NCBI GenBank assembly: GCA_945864765.1
Contig: CAMBDR010000326.1
Span: 1 to 5,805, forward strand
DNA: 5,805 nt
From: Janthinobacterium lividum
GTDB lineage: Bacteria; Pseudomonadota; Gammaproteobacteria; Burkholderiales; Burkholderiaceae_D
Direction of reading: 5' to 3'
Numbering within the stretch: position 1 is the stretch's first letter; each line of letters begins with the position of its first letter. The position numbers were made by a program, and so were the translations under genes. The notes under the pieces are model-generated. The model made no database searches, was not told where the DNA came from, and saw nothing but the letters and a program-made list of their open reading frames with translations. Shown here piece after piece: positions 1-5,701 of the stretch.

Positions 1-864
1 GGGCCGGATTTGGGCAATTCCACCGACCCTAATCTGGGTGTGACCTTTGACTTTGGCGAATTCAACATCAACAAGCCCACCAGCGACTTCCCCGGTATTT
101 TCGTCAATACCAGCCGGGTGGATTTGTTTGGCTTGCCGCTGAAATTGAATGTCACTGGTCTGGATGGTTTCAACGCCACCGTGGGTGAATCGCTGGAAGA
201 AACACGCGATGAATTGTTTGCCCGCTATATTCTGGAAACGCCGGCAGAATTCCGTGGCCTGGCACAGGCACCGTATTCACCGATGCGTATTATTTCTCCC
301 GGCCATTCCAGCTTTGACGATGGCGTCAACGTCAAAACCCATGCGCAGGATCGTACTCGCGGTGCCAATGCCTCGTATCTGGATAGCTATATCACGCAAA
401 TTTGGGAAATGTACAAAACCCGCGATTTGGTGATGAACTTGCAAAACGGCTGGCCGACCTTTACCGGGCGGGTCGGTTCGGATAATATCTTGCGCTTGAC
501 CGATGGCCAAGGCACATACAACATCAATGGCCGCCCCACTACCACCGAAGTTATGTTGGGCAATGGTGTGTTGGATGATGCCAGCGGCACCAACGACCGT
601 GCCTCGCACGACAAGCAACTGCAATTGCAAGCCCAGGTGTGCGCCGCCTTAAACCGCCATGTGGCCGAGCAAAGTTTTGACAAATGGTGGAATGCTGCAT
701 TCTTCTACCCTGCCGGCTCCACTGCCAACTGGTTCGTCAAGTTCTGGCATAGCCACAGCTTAAATGGTTTGGCCTATGGTTTCTCGTATGATGACGTGGG
801 CGGCCACAGCCCATCGATCTTTACGCCATCGCCTGTTGCGGTAACTTACACCATTGGTAAATGA
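1..864 (+). CDS. Glycoside hydrolase family 64 endo-beta-1,3-glucanase, C-terminal part (5' end outside window)
   Basis: The reading frame is open from the first base and ends at TGA 862-864, giving about 287 visible residues; the start lies to the left. The TTG at 10 is internal, not a start. The sequence follows the GH64 (laminaripentaose-producing beta-1,3-glucanase) pattern. A 'DFGEF' strand is followed by 'NTSRVDLFGLPL', then 'FRGLAQAP' and 'RIISPG', and near the C-terminus 'ALNRHV', 'KFWHSHSLNGLAYGFSYDDV' and a final proline-rich strand. In the family the catalytic acids are a Glu and an Asp in the first two motifs; the matching residues here are the Glu at 58-60 and the Asp at 121-123. 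GH64 enzymes are normally secreted and cut beta-1,3-glucans of fungal or algal walls by inversion. The signal peptide and any binding modules would be upstream and are not visible. The domain appears complete at its C-terminus, with no additional module before the stop. A terminator follows. No functional link to the downstream operon is evident. Confidence 0.88.
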   Translation, partial: GPDLGNSTDPNLGVTFDFGEFNINKPTSDFPGIFVNTSRVDLFGLPLKLNVTGLDGFNATVGESLEETRDELFARYILETPAEFRGLAQAPYSPMRIISPGHSSFDDGVNVKTHAQDRTRGANASYLDSYITQIWEMYKTRDLVMNLQNGWPTFTGRVGSDNILRLTDGQGTYNINGRPTTTEVMLGNGVLDDASGTNDRASHDKQLQLQAQVCAALNRHVAEQSFDKWWNAAFFYPAGSTANWFVKFWHSHSLNGLAYGFSYDDVGGHSPSIFTPSPVAVTYTIGK

Positions 865-926
865 TGTCTCTCTAAGTCCATGATAAGGCCATGCTAATTA
901 CATGATAAGCCCGTGACTTGGTTTTC

Positions 927-954
927 AACCCGCCCAATTCGGCGGGTTTTTTTT
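927..954 (+). terminator. Intrinsic terminator after the GH64 gene
   Basis: CCCGCC (929-934) pairs perfectly with GGCGGG (941-946) across a 6-base loop, and AA 927-928 can pair with the first two T's. Eight T's (947-954) follow directly. This is a textbook Rho-independent terminator about 63 bases after the GH64 stop codon. It isolates that gene from the downstream operon. Confidence 0.92.
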
Positions 955-1156
955 CGCCCGGCAGGGCGCGTGGTTTTGGGCGGCGTTCAAATTATAAGGA
1001 TTTCTCTAATCGCATTGACAGATTTAATTGGTTGCGATGTCGCTTTGCTGGGCTTTGCTTGCTGTGCAGTAGGACGGGGCTACCTCCCCTTAAGCATCAG
1101 TATGAATCTCTGAATTGAATCAAAACCGTTGGTGCAAATAAATAATACTGCATGCA

Positions 1157-1185
1157 TTGAACAGGCGTGCTTCGTATGGTATGCT
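1157..1185 (+). promoter_or_regulatory. Candidate sigma-70 promoter P1 for the ThDP operon (or a leader RNA)
   Basis: A -35-like TTGAAC (1157-1162) and a -10-like TATGCT (1180-1185) are separated by exactly 17 bases. A TGG just before the -10 (1177-1179) gives an extended -10 element. Each hexamer matches the consensus at 4 of 6 positions. If used, transcription would start near 1191, leaving a leader of about 350 bases before the ThDP start codon. The repeats at 1194-1210 would then sit right at the start site, where a repressor could act. This is a pattern match only. Confidence 0.45.
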
Positions 1186-1193
1186 TTGGCTCA

Positions 1194-1210
1194 TTGGTCA
1201 CTGGTCAGTG
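1194..1210 (+). repeat. Tandem 7-bp direct repeat with overlapping dyad, possible operator
   Basis: TTGGTCA (1194-1200) is followed immediately by CTGGTCA (1201-1207), sharing TGGTCA at a 7-base period. A related TGGATC follows at 1209-1214. Overlapping this is an inverted repeat CACTG-GT-CAGTG (1199-1203 and 1206-1210). The position just downstream of the candidate -10 at 1180-1185 is typical of repressor operators. No cognate regulator is encoded in the window. Confidence 0.35.
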
Positions 1211-1349
1211 GATCGGCGCGCTGGGATAGGTCGTTAACATGCGGTTCTGTAGCGATGCTTCAATGAATTCTTCCATGCACACCGAGACCAAATTTTTGCT
1301 TGTAGGAATAAATGCGCTCTTGCTTGGGTGTATTTGCAATAGTTAATTG

Positions 1350-1379
1350 TTCAAAGATAATAACTGCTGTTGCTAGAAT
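1350..1379 (+). promoter_or_regulatory. Candidate extended -10 promoter P2 upstream of the ThDP gene
   Basis: TAGAAT (1374-1379) matches the -10 consensus at 5 of 6 positions and is preceded by TGC (1371-1373), forming an extended -10. The best -35 partner is a weak TTCAAA (1350-1355) at 18 bases. Transcription from here would begin near 1386. It would give a leader of about 160 bases containing the hairpin at 1470-1507, or a short RNA of about 120 bases if it terminates there. Confidence 0.3.
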
Positions 1380-1469
1380 AGTTGTAATCGTTGCAGTGAA
1401 TTTTGGAAATAGTTCAAATTTTTTTCAGCTTCCTCGTCTGGCGGCGGGAAACCAGGTTCAAAAAGCTAT

Positions 1470-1507
1470 AAGTGATCATGGCACTTGGGCGCGATCACTT
1501 TTTTTTT
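1470..1507 (+). terminator. Terminator-like hairpin in the leader of the ThDP operon (possible attenuator)
   Basis: AAGTGATC (1470-1477) pairs perfectly with GATCACTT (1493-1500) across a 15-base loop, and nine T's run from 1499 to 1507. The shape is that of an intrinsic terminator, but it lies only 36 bases before the ThDP start codon and about 500 bases beyond the GH64 terminator. There is therefore no upstream gene for it to close. It may attenuate operon transcription or end a small leader RNA. The long loop makes it weaker than the terminator at 927-954. Confidence 0.6.
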
Positions 1508-1543
1508 GCCAAATGCACGATCTAACAAAGGTAAAAATATCCT

Positions 1544-3217
1544 ATGCTAGTGAAAGAATTTATAGCTGACTATCTGGAAATGATGGGTTTGACCCATGTT
1601 TTTGGCATGAGTGGCGCAAACATTGAAGACTTGTTTTTCGAATTGTCGTCCCGGCGCAAGATCAAGGTGATTTTAGCCAAAAACGAATACAATGCCTCCA
1701 TGATGGCGATTGGCAGTTATCTGGCCAGCAAAAAAGTGACGGCAGCGCTCACCACCTCGGGGGCGGGGGTCTTGAATGCCATTCCAGTTCTGGCAGAAGG
1801 TTTCAGCAGTAATATGCCGTTTGTACTGATCAGCGGGGTGGTGCAACAGGCGCTGGAAGGCAGAGGCGGGTTTCAGGATACCTCGGGTAAAGAAGGCACA
1901 TTTGATATTGCTCAAATGATCAAGCCAGTGACCGGGTTTTGCGTAAAACTGGACAATGCCAACGACATTGCGCAAGCCTTGGTGATGGCATTTGAACAGG
2001 CTGATCTGAATAAAAAGCCCTCGGCCATCTTAATTCCACAAAACTTATTGAACCAAGCCGTCTCGATTGCGCCCCCGCAGGTGCGCCCAAGCACTGCGCC
2101 GGATTGCGCACTGCGCAGGCAGCAAAGTAGCGCATCATTTTTGCACAAGTTGCAATTGTCACATAAACAACCACTGGTATTGCTGGGCGAAGAACTAATT
2201 CATTTGAAGCAGCTTGATGCAGTGTACACCTTCATTGAAAAAACCCAGGCCAAAGTGGCAGTGGTGCCCGTTGCCAAGGGTTTGTTTGACCACCATAGCC
2301 TGCAATTCATCGGCATTACCGGCATGATGGGGCATGATTCGGTATTGGAATTTTTAACCCATACCGATACCTTGATCCTGATTGGCACCCAGTTTGACTT
2401 CCTGTCCCGTTTTGGTCTGGCCGATTTGCTGGTCGATCAAAATATCATCATCATCAACGAAACCCTGCGTAATTTCAAGGAACATATCGCCAGTGAGCAT
2501 ATCTTTGAATATACCGAAGAAATCGAGCCGTTCTTTGAGCTACTTAATGAGCAAATAGCAGCAGTCAAAATTTGTCAGCGTGTGGTCACGCGCAATATCT
2601 ACAAAGATCCCTTTACGCCAGATCGGCCTACCTTCATCCATTCGGTGCAGCAATTCGAAAAGGCGCTGGCGCAGGAGCCGAACAGTGATATTTTTGTCGA
2701 TGCGGGCAATACTGGTGCCTTTGTCACGCACTATTTGAATACCTTTGGCAAGAGTTTTTATTACATTTCCCTGGGCATGGGCGGCATGGGTAACAGCATC
2801 GGTGCCGCGCTGGGGTCTTGCTTCACCTCGGGCCGGAGAAGCTATGTGATGATGGGTGATGGATCATTTTTAATGTACGGACTGGAAATGCACACGGCAG
2901 TTGAACACAACTTGCCCGTCGTTTTCGTTATCTTTAATAACAATTCCCATGGCATGTGCTCCACCCGTGAAGATGTTTTCATGGGCGCAACCTCCGGTAT
3001 CAACAGTTTCAAGCCAAGTTTTTTTGCCAGTGGATTGCAACACATGTTTCCGGAATTGTCTTGTTTTGAGGTGAACTCAACTCCTGAACTACAAAAAGCG
3101 CTACGATATATCAAGGAAGTTACCGGTCCTTGTGTTATTTCGATTAATTTGGAATGTAATGAATTACCCCCATTCAGGGTCTTTAAGAAAGAGGAATTAT
3201 ATGGAATTACCAATTGA
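1544..3217 (+). CDS. ThDP-dependent enzyme of the acetolactate synthase / 2-keto acid decarboxylase fold, probable carboligase
   Basis: This 557-residue cytoplasmic protein has the three-domain layout of ThDP enzymes such as acetolactate synthase, and the usual length. The N-terminal PYR domain (about 1-170) opens with 'LEMMGLTHVFGMSGAN' and carries Glu48 in 'AKNEYNAS', the position of the Glu that activates the thiamine ring. It also has 'TTSGAGVLNAI' and a 'GGFQDTSGKE' segment matching the family's FQE loop. The central Rossmann-like domain spans about 190-320. The C-terminal PP domain (about 366-545) holds the cofactor motif: GDGS at 438-441, then Asn465-467 about 27 residues later, which bind Mg2+ and diphosphate. 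Such enzymes decarboxylate a 2-keto acid and release an aldehyde or join the unit to a second carbonyl. No valine-pathway context or regulatory-subunit gene is nearby. A role in making a specialised acyloin is inferred from the SRPBCC and KAS III genes behind it. The start is ATG 1544, with AAAGG (1527-1531) spaced a rather long 12 bases. The 3' end overlaps the next gene by 17 bases. The substrate cannot be read from sequence. Confidence 0.87.
   Translation: MLVKEFIADYLEMMGLTHVFGMSGANIEDLFFELSSRRKIKVILAKNEYNASMMAIGSYLASKKVTAALTTSGAGVLNAIPVLAEGFSSNMPFVLISGVVQQALEGRGGFQDTSGKEGTFDIAQMIKPVTGFCVKLDNANDIAQALVMAFEQADLNKKPSAILIPQNLLNQAVSIAPPQVRPSTAPDCALRRQQSSASFLHKLQLSHKQPLVLLGEELIHLKQLDAVYTFIEKTQAKVAVVPVAKGLFDHHSLQFIGITGMMGHDSVLEFLTHTDTLILIGTQFDFLSRFGLADLLVDQNIIIINETLRNFKEHIASEHIFEYTEEIEPFFELLNEQIAAVKICQRVVTRNIYKDPFTPDRPTFIHSVQQFEKALAQEPNSDIFVDAGNTGAFVTHYLNTFGKSFYYISLGMGGMGNSIGAALGSCFTSGRRSYVMMGDGSFLMYGLEMHTAVEHNLPVVFVIFNNNSHGMCSTREDVFMGATSGINSFKPSFFASGLQHMFPELSCFEVNSTPELQKALRYIKEVTGPCVISINLECNELPPFRVFKKEELYGITN
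3191..3195 (+). promoter_or_regulatory. Ribosome binding site that sets the SRPBCC start
   Basis: GAGGA lies 5 bases before ATG 3201, inside the coding sequence of the ThDP gene. It favours ATG 3201 over the more upstream in-frame TTG at 3132, which has no such site. The arrangement suggests translational coupling with the ThDP gene. Confidence 0.8.
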
Positions 3218-3818
3218 TGGTTTTCGCGGTGTTGAAAATACACCCATGAGTGAAATGACCGGTATTTGTGCCGACATAACGCATGCCGTGTACCCACACG
3301 AACAACTGTATGGCGATTATTGCCCGATTCAGGCGTATGTCAATTGTCCGCCCGAAAAAGTGTTTGAATATATGTCCGACCCCCATTGTCTGGCCGAATG
3401 GACTTACAGCATGCGCCAGTTCAAGCAAGTCAATGACGAGGGCTTATTTGTCGGGCGTGACATGATTGGCGATACCACCAAGATTTATTTCAAAGTGGTG
3501 GCCAATCGCGAAGCGTTGGTGGTCGATTACCATTGCGCATGGGATCAAGGCGATGATTTGTGGATGATTTATTTGAACCGCATTGTCCCGGCAGAGTTGG
3601 TATTAGGCAAGCCCGGTTCGGTTATTTTCTGGCAAAATTGCCGCCACCCGAATTACTACAACAATCCTTATCCCGACACCGCCCCGCCCAAGCGGCCATG
3701 GGTGGGCAATTTTTGGGATATGTTTTATGCTGGCCACACGGTCGAGCTGGAAAACCTGAAGAAGATATTGGAATATCGCCATGCCAATAATCTATCCATG
3801 AAACCGCCCGTAAAATGA
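3201..3818 (+). CDS. SRPBCC (START/polyketide cyclase-like) small-molecule-binding protein
   Basis: The protein has 205 residues, starting at ATG 3201 behind a good GAGGA site and overlapping the ThDP gene by 17 bases. Residues 41-75 ('CPIQAYVNCPPEKVFEYMSDP...W') match the SRPBCC entry: a first strand, then a helix with the typical 'P.eKVFeymsDP..l.eW' pattern. Strands follow through about 145, and a long C-terminal helix ('HTVELENLKKILEYR', 179-193) forms the usual lid of the hydrophobic pocket. There is an N-terminal extension of about 40 residues and a Pro/Tyr/Asn-rich insertion at about 147-168, so it is longer than the common ~145-residue members. No signal peptide or membrane segment is seen. 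Members of this superfamily bind lipids and polyketides or act as cyclase/aromatases. Placed between a ThDP enzyme and a KAS III, it may bind or cyclise their shared intermediate, which is inference. Catalytic residues cannot be assigned. Gene 3 follows after 10 bases. Confidence 0.75.
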   Translation: MELPIDGFRGVENTPMSEMTGICADITHAVYPHEQLYGDYCPIQAYVNCPPEKVFEYMSDPHCLAEWTYSMRQFKQVNDEGLFVGRDMIGDTTKIYFKVVANREALVVDYHCAWDQGDDLWMIYLNRIVPAELVLGKPGSVIFWQNCRHPNYYNNPYPDTAPPKRPWVGNFWDMFYAGHTVELENLKKILEYRHANNLSMKPPVK

Positions 3819-3828
3819 TTGGAGCATC

Positions 3829-4815
3829 ATGAACATCAGTTTGATTGATATAGAAGAAAAAATGCCAGCAAAAGTCGTGTTGAACGACTTTTTTGGCGGC
3901 GAAGAGGAGCGCAAAAAGAATCGTATGTTTTCTGGCACCAGTGAAAGAAGACATATGGAGCGTGACGAACTCGCTTCTGACTATCTGGCCGATGCGGCAA
4001 AAGTGCTGATAAACAGGTTGAACCTGAATCCGCAAACCGATATTGACTTGATTTTGACCAATATTTCAATGCCGGATGAGGTGTTTACCGGTTGCGGTGC
4101 GGTGGTGAATAAAAAGATCGGTGGCGGGGCGCGCTGGATTGTGGACATGCACAATACGGGTTGTGTATCTTTTCTTTATTTGCTGGAAATGGCGCAAACT
4201 TATATGAAAGCGCGCAATGTGCGGCACGCCTTGGTTTGTGTTGGGCAAACGGCCGGGGGGCGTATGTTTGGCCAACCGGATACCCGCTTGTTGGCGCAGG
4301 CAGCGATTCCCGGCGATGGCTTTGCGGTGGCGTATGTGACGCAAAGCGATGAGCGGCCGATTTTGTCGATGGAGTTTCAAAACTATCCCGAGCATTCGGA
4401 AGATATGTTTCTCGATTATGATGGTGCCAAATGGTGGGAAGCGCGCACGTGCTCGGGTAAGGTCAATTTTAATGAAGAGAATTCCGTGCGAATTGTCACT
4501 CGGGGCAATGCTGCCGTGCCCAAGGTGATTCATCATGCCTGCAAGAGTTTGCAAATCAAATCGACGGAAATCGATTTTCTCATCACCAATCAGCCGAACA
4601 TGACCTTTTTGCGTAATTGGCGCGAAGCAGCCCTGTTGCCTGCGGAAAAGCATCTGCATACCTTTGAAAAATACGCGAACTTGTTTGGTGCGGGTATACC
4701 GGTAACCATGGCAGAGGCGATCAAGTCCAACACCATCAAACCCGGCAATTTGGTGTGTCTGGCGGGTTTTTCACATGCTTGTGATTATGCTGGTGCGGTA
4801 TTAGTACGTTGGTAA
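3829..4815 (+). CDS. FabH-like ketoacyl synthase III homologue with altered catalytic triad, probable acyltransferase/condensing enzyme
   Basis: The protein has 328 residues, close to FabH length, with ATG 3829 behind GGAG (3821-3824, a tight 4-base spacing) and 10 bases after the SRPBCC stop. It shows the duplicated thiolase fold. The nucleophile is Cys112 in 'DMHNTGCVSFLYLLEMA', followed by 'GDGFAVAYV' (162-170), and the C-terminal half carries 'KYANLFGAGIP' (281-291) with Asn284 at the place of the FabH triad Asn. The FabH 'pHQAN' motif reads 'TNQPN' (253-257), so the catalytic His is Asn254; the codon AAT differs from CAT by one base. In FabH the His and Asn drive malonyl-ACP decarboxylation. 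Losing the His argues against housekeeping fatty-acid initiation and for acyl transfer or a non-decarboxylative condensation, as in KAS III homologues of natural-product pathways. It probably acts on the product or substrate of the ThDP enzyme. The '-NFNEENSVRIVTRGN-' region (213-227) is not familiar to me. A terminator-like hairpin lies at 3870-3894, inside the 5' coding region. Confidence 0.82.
   Translation: MNISLIDIEEKMPAKVVLNDFFGGEEERKKNRMFSGTSERRHMERDELASDYLADAAKVLINRLNLNPQTDIDLILTNISMPDEVFTGCGAVVNKKIGGGARWIVDMHNTGCVSFLYLLEMAQTYMKARNVRHALVCVGQTAGGRMFGQPDTRLLAQAAIPGDGFAVAYVTQSDERPILSMEFQNYPEHSEDMFLDYDGAKWWEARTCSGKVNFNEENSVRIVTRGNAAVPKVIHHACKSLQIKSTEIDFLITNQPNMTFLRNWREAALLPAEKHLHTFEKYANLFGAGIPVTMAEAIKSNTIKPGNLVCLAGFSHACDYAGAVLVRW
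3870..3894 (+). other. Terminator-shaped hairpin inside the 5' end of the KAS III gene
   Basis: AAAAGTCGT (3870-3878) pairs perfectly with ACGACTTTT (3884-3892) across the 5-base loop GTTGA, and the T-tract runs 3889-3894. It starts 41 bases after the ATG. The GC core is only 5 bp, so the strength is uncertain. It could cause partial early termination or slow ribosomes, lowering KAS III output relative to the two upstream genes. It may also be a chance effect of the encoded residues. Confidence 0.4.
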
Positions 4816-4822
4816 GCGTGTG

Positions 4823-4848
4823 CGGTCATGGTTATGCGGCCATGACCG
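4823..4848. repeat. Perfect 9-bp inverted repeat between the KAS III and LysE genes
   Basis: CGGTCATGG (4823-4831) and CCATGACCG (4840-4848) form a perfect stem with an 8-base loop, 8 bases after the KAS III stop. No T-tract follows, so it is not a canonical intrinsic terminator. It could protect the 3' end of the operon mRNA, act with Rho, or be a dyad operator for the exporter gene. The dyad itself is clear; its role is not. Confidence 0.55.
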
Positions 4849-4894
4849 AGCCGTGCCATGATGTTTGCCCTGATTTGTAGTAAGGAAAAATGGT

Positions 4895-5545
4895 ATGTTT
4901 GGCACCCAGGATTTGGCATTGTTCATTACAGCAGGTATTTTGCTCAATATCACGCCTGGCCCGGATTCGATTTTGGTGATGGCCAGAACGGCGGGGCAGG
5001 GCTGGCGTGCTGGTTCGGTGGCGGCGCTGGGGGTTGGCACGGGTTGTTTGGTGCATATTTTGGCGGCGGCTTTGGGTTTATCGGCGTTGTTGAATACCTC
5101 GGCGATGGCGTTTGGCATTATCAAATATTTGGGGGCGGCGTATTTAATGTATGTGGGCGTGACCATGATGTTAAGCCGCGCCCGCCCGGCAGATGCTGCG
5201 CAGGAGAATAGCGTAGCGCCTGTGCTGAGTTATCGCAAAATCTTTTTGCAAGGTTTGTTGACCAATGCGCTCAATCCGAAGGTGGCTTTGTTTTTTCTGG
5301 CTTTTGTACCGCAATTTATCAGCGCCCAGGCGGATAACAATCCGTTGGCGTTTATTGTGTTGGGTTTGATTTTTGATCTGAACGCTATACTGTGGTGCCA
5401 CTTTTTGGTGTTGTTCACCGCGCTGGCGCGCAAGAAAATGGGGCAGCGGGCGAGTAATGGCAAGTTGGTGGCGTGGTTGAACCGCACGATTGGGGTGATG
5501 TTTGTTTCCTTTGGGGTGAAGTTGGCGTTGGCTGAGCGGGGGTAG
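4895..5545 (+). CDS. LysE/RhtB-family inner-membrane exporter
   Basis: This 216-residue, strongly hydrophobic protein has the usual length of the family. It begins with the LysE/RhtB signature: a first membrane segment, 'LNITPGPDSILVMARTAGQGWRAG' (17-40), then a glycine-rich second segment (about 41-66). A third segment (about 70-93), a polar loop (about 94-118), 'TNALNPKVALFFLAFVPQF' (123-141) and two further segments (about 151-177 and 197-213) complete the six-segment pattern. Family members export amino acids such as lysine, arginine, threonine or homoserine lactones, driven by proton motive force. The substrate cannot be read from sequence. ATG 4895 has AAGGA (4882-4886) at 8 bases. The gene is 79 bases after the KAS III stop with a hairpin between. 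It may belong to the same transcript and export the pathway product or a precursor amino acid, but such exporters are common and may be unrelated. Codon use is rich in TTG and GGG. Confidence 0.87.
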   Translation: MFGTQDLALFITAGILLNITPGPDSILVMARTAGQGWRAGSVAALGVGTGCLVHILAAALGLSALLNTSAMAFGIIKYLGAAYLMYVGVTMMLSRARPADAAQENSVAPVLSYRKIFLQGLLTNALNPKVALFFLAFVPQFISAQADNNPLAFIVLGLIFDLNAILWCHFLVLFTALARKKMGQRASNGKLVAWLNRTIGVMFVSFGVKLALAERG

Positions 5546-5701
5546 GGGATTGGGTTGTTTGCTGCTTGTGCCATGTGTGCAACATGCAACAATAACGGGC
5601 CGAAAAACGAATCCCCGATGCAAGTAAATGACGCTTGGCTGGTATTATTGGTTCAAATATGAAACTATTGACCACGCCAACCCGCCCTTGATCCAGATGC
5701 C
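5546..5701. other. Intergenic region before the right-edge gene
   Basis: This 156-base stretch has no clear terminator for the exporter gene. GGGGATT (5545-5551) could pair with AATCCCC (5610-5616), enclosing a small CATGT/ACATG hairpin (about 5573-5587), but no T-tract follows. A weak promoter candidate lies at 5635-5663. Confidence 0.5.
5635..5663 (+). promoter_or_regulatory. Weak candidate promoter for the right-edge gene
   Basis: TTGGCT (5635-5640) and TATGAA (5658-5663) are 17 bases apart, each matching sigma-70 consensus at 4 of 6 positions. Transcription would start about 30 bases before ATG 5702. This is a pattern match only. Confidence 0.3.

Larger units (their letters stand above)
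865..1543. other. Intergenic region between the GH64 gene and the ThDP operon, with no convincing gene
   Basis: This 679-base stretch contains the GH64 terminator, two candidate promoters, a tandem 7-bp repeat and a second terminator-like hairpin, each listed separately. Small open frames at 913-1118 have no ribosome site or recognisable protein character. A frame at 1312-1569 has an AGGA (1304-1307) only 4 bases from its ATG and a hydrophobic N-terminus. It runs through the 1470-1507 hairpin and into the ThDP gene, so it is at most a leader peptide. The part from about 1100 is noticeably more AT-rich than the flanking genes. No tRNA, CRISPR or insertion-sequence ends were seen, and no thiamine (TPP) riboswitch signature was found ahead of the ThDP gene. 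Confidence 0.7.

Noticed and set aside
1..12. The first 12 bases of the window recur at 5777-5788, near the right edge
   Set aside because: The match is only 12 bases and in both places simply encodes Gly-Pro-Asp-Leu in unrelated proteins; the flanks do not match, so it is not a terminal repeat or attachment site.
1015..1043. Perfect -35 hexamer TTGACA at 1015-1020
   Set aside because: No acceptable -10 hexamer is found 16-18 bases downstream (the region reads GATGTCGCT), so it is not called as a promoter.
1071..1090. GGGG/CCCC mini-hairpin with a 'GGGGCTACC' string resembling part of a c-di-GMP riboswitch
   Set aside because: The other conserved GEMM segments are absent and the stem is only 4 bp.
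1312..1569. 85-codon open frame with AGGA before its ATG
   Set aside because: It runs through the terminator-like hairpin and into the ThDP gene, the ribosome site is only 4 bases from the ATG, and the protein looks like no family. At most it is a leader peptide, so it is not called as a gene.
3132..3200. Upstream TTG start for the SRPBCC gene
   Set aside because: It would lie deep inside the ThDP gene without a ribosome site, whereas ATG 3201 has GAGGA at 5 bases; the extra residues do not look like part of the fold.
4066..4659. Long open frame on the - strand (197 codons) opposite the KAS III gene
   Set aside because: It is antisense to a well-supported gene; its Arg/His-rich composition is typical of a shadow frame, and no ribosome site or family was recognised.
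5171..5623. Overlapping - strand open frames opposite the LysE gene
   Set aside because: They are low-complexity His/Pro/Arg-rich shadows of a membrane-protein gene, without start signals.
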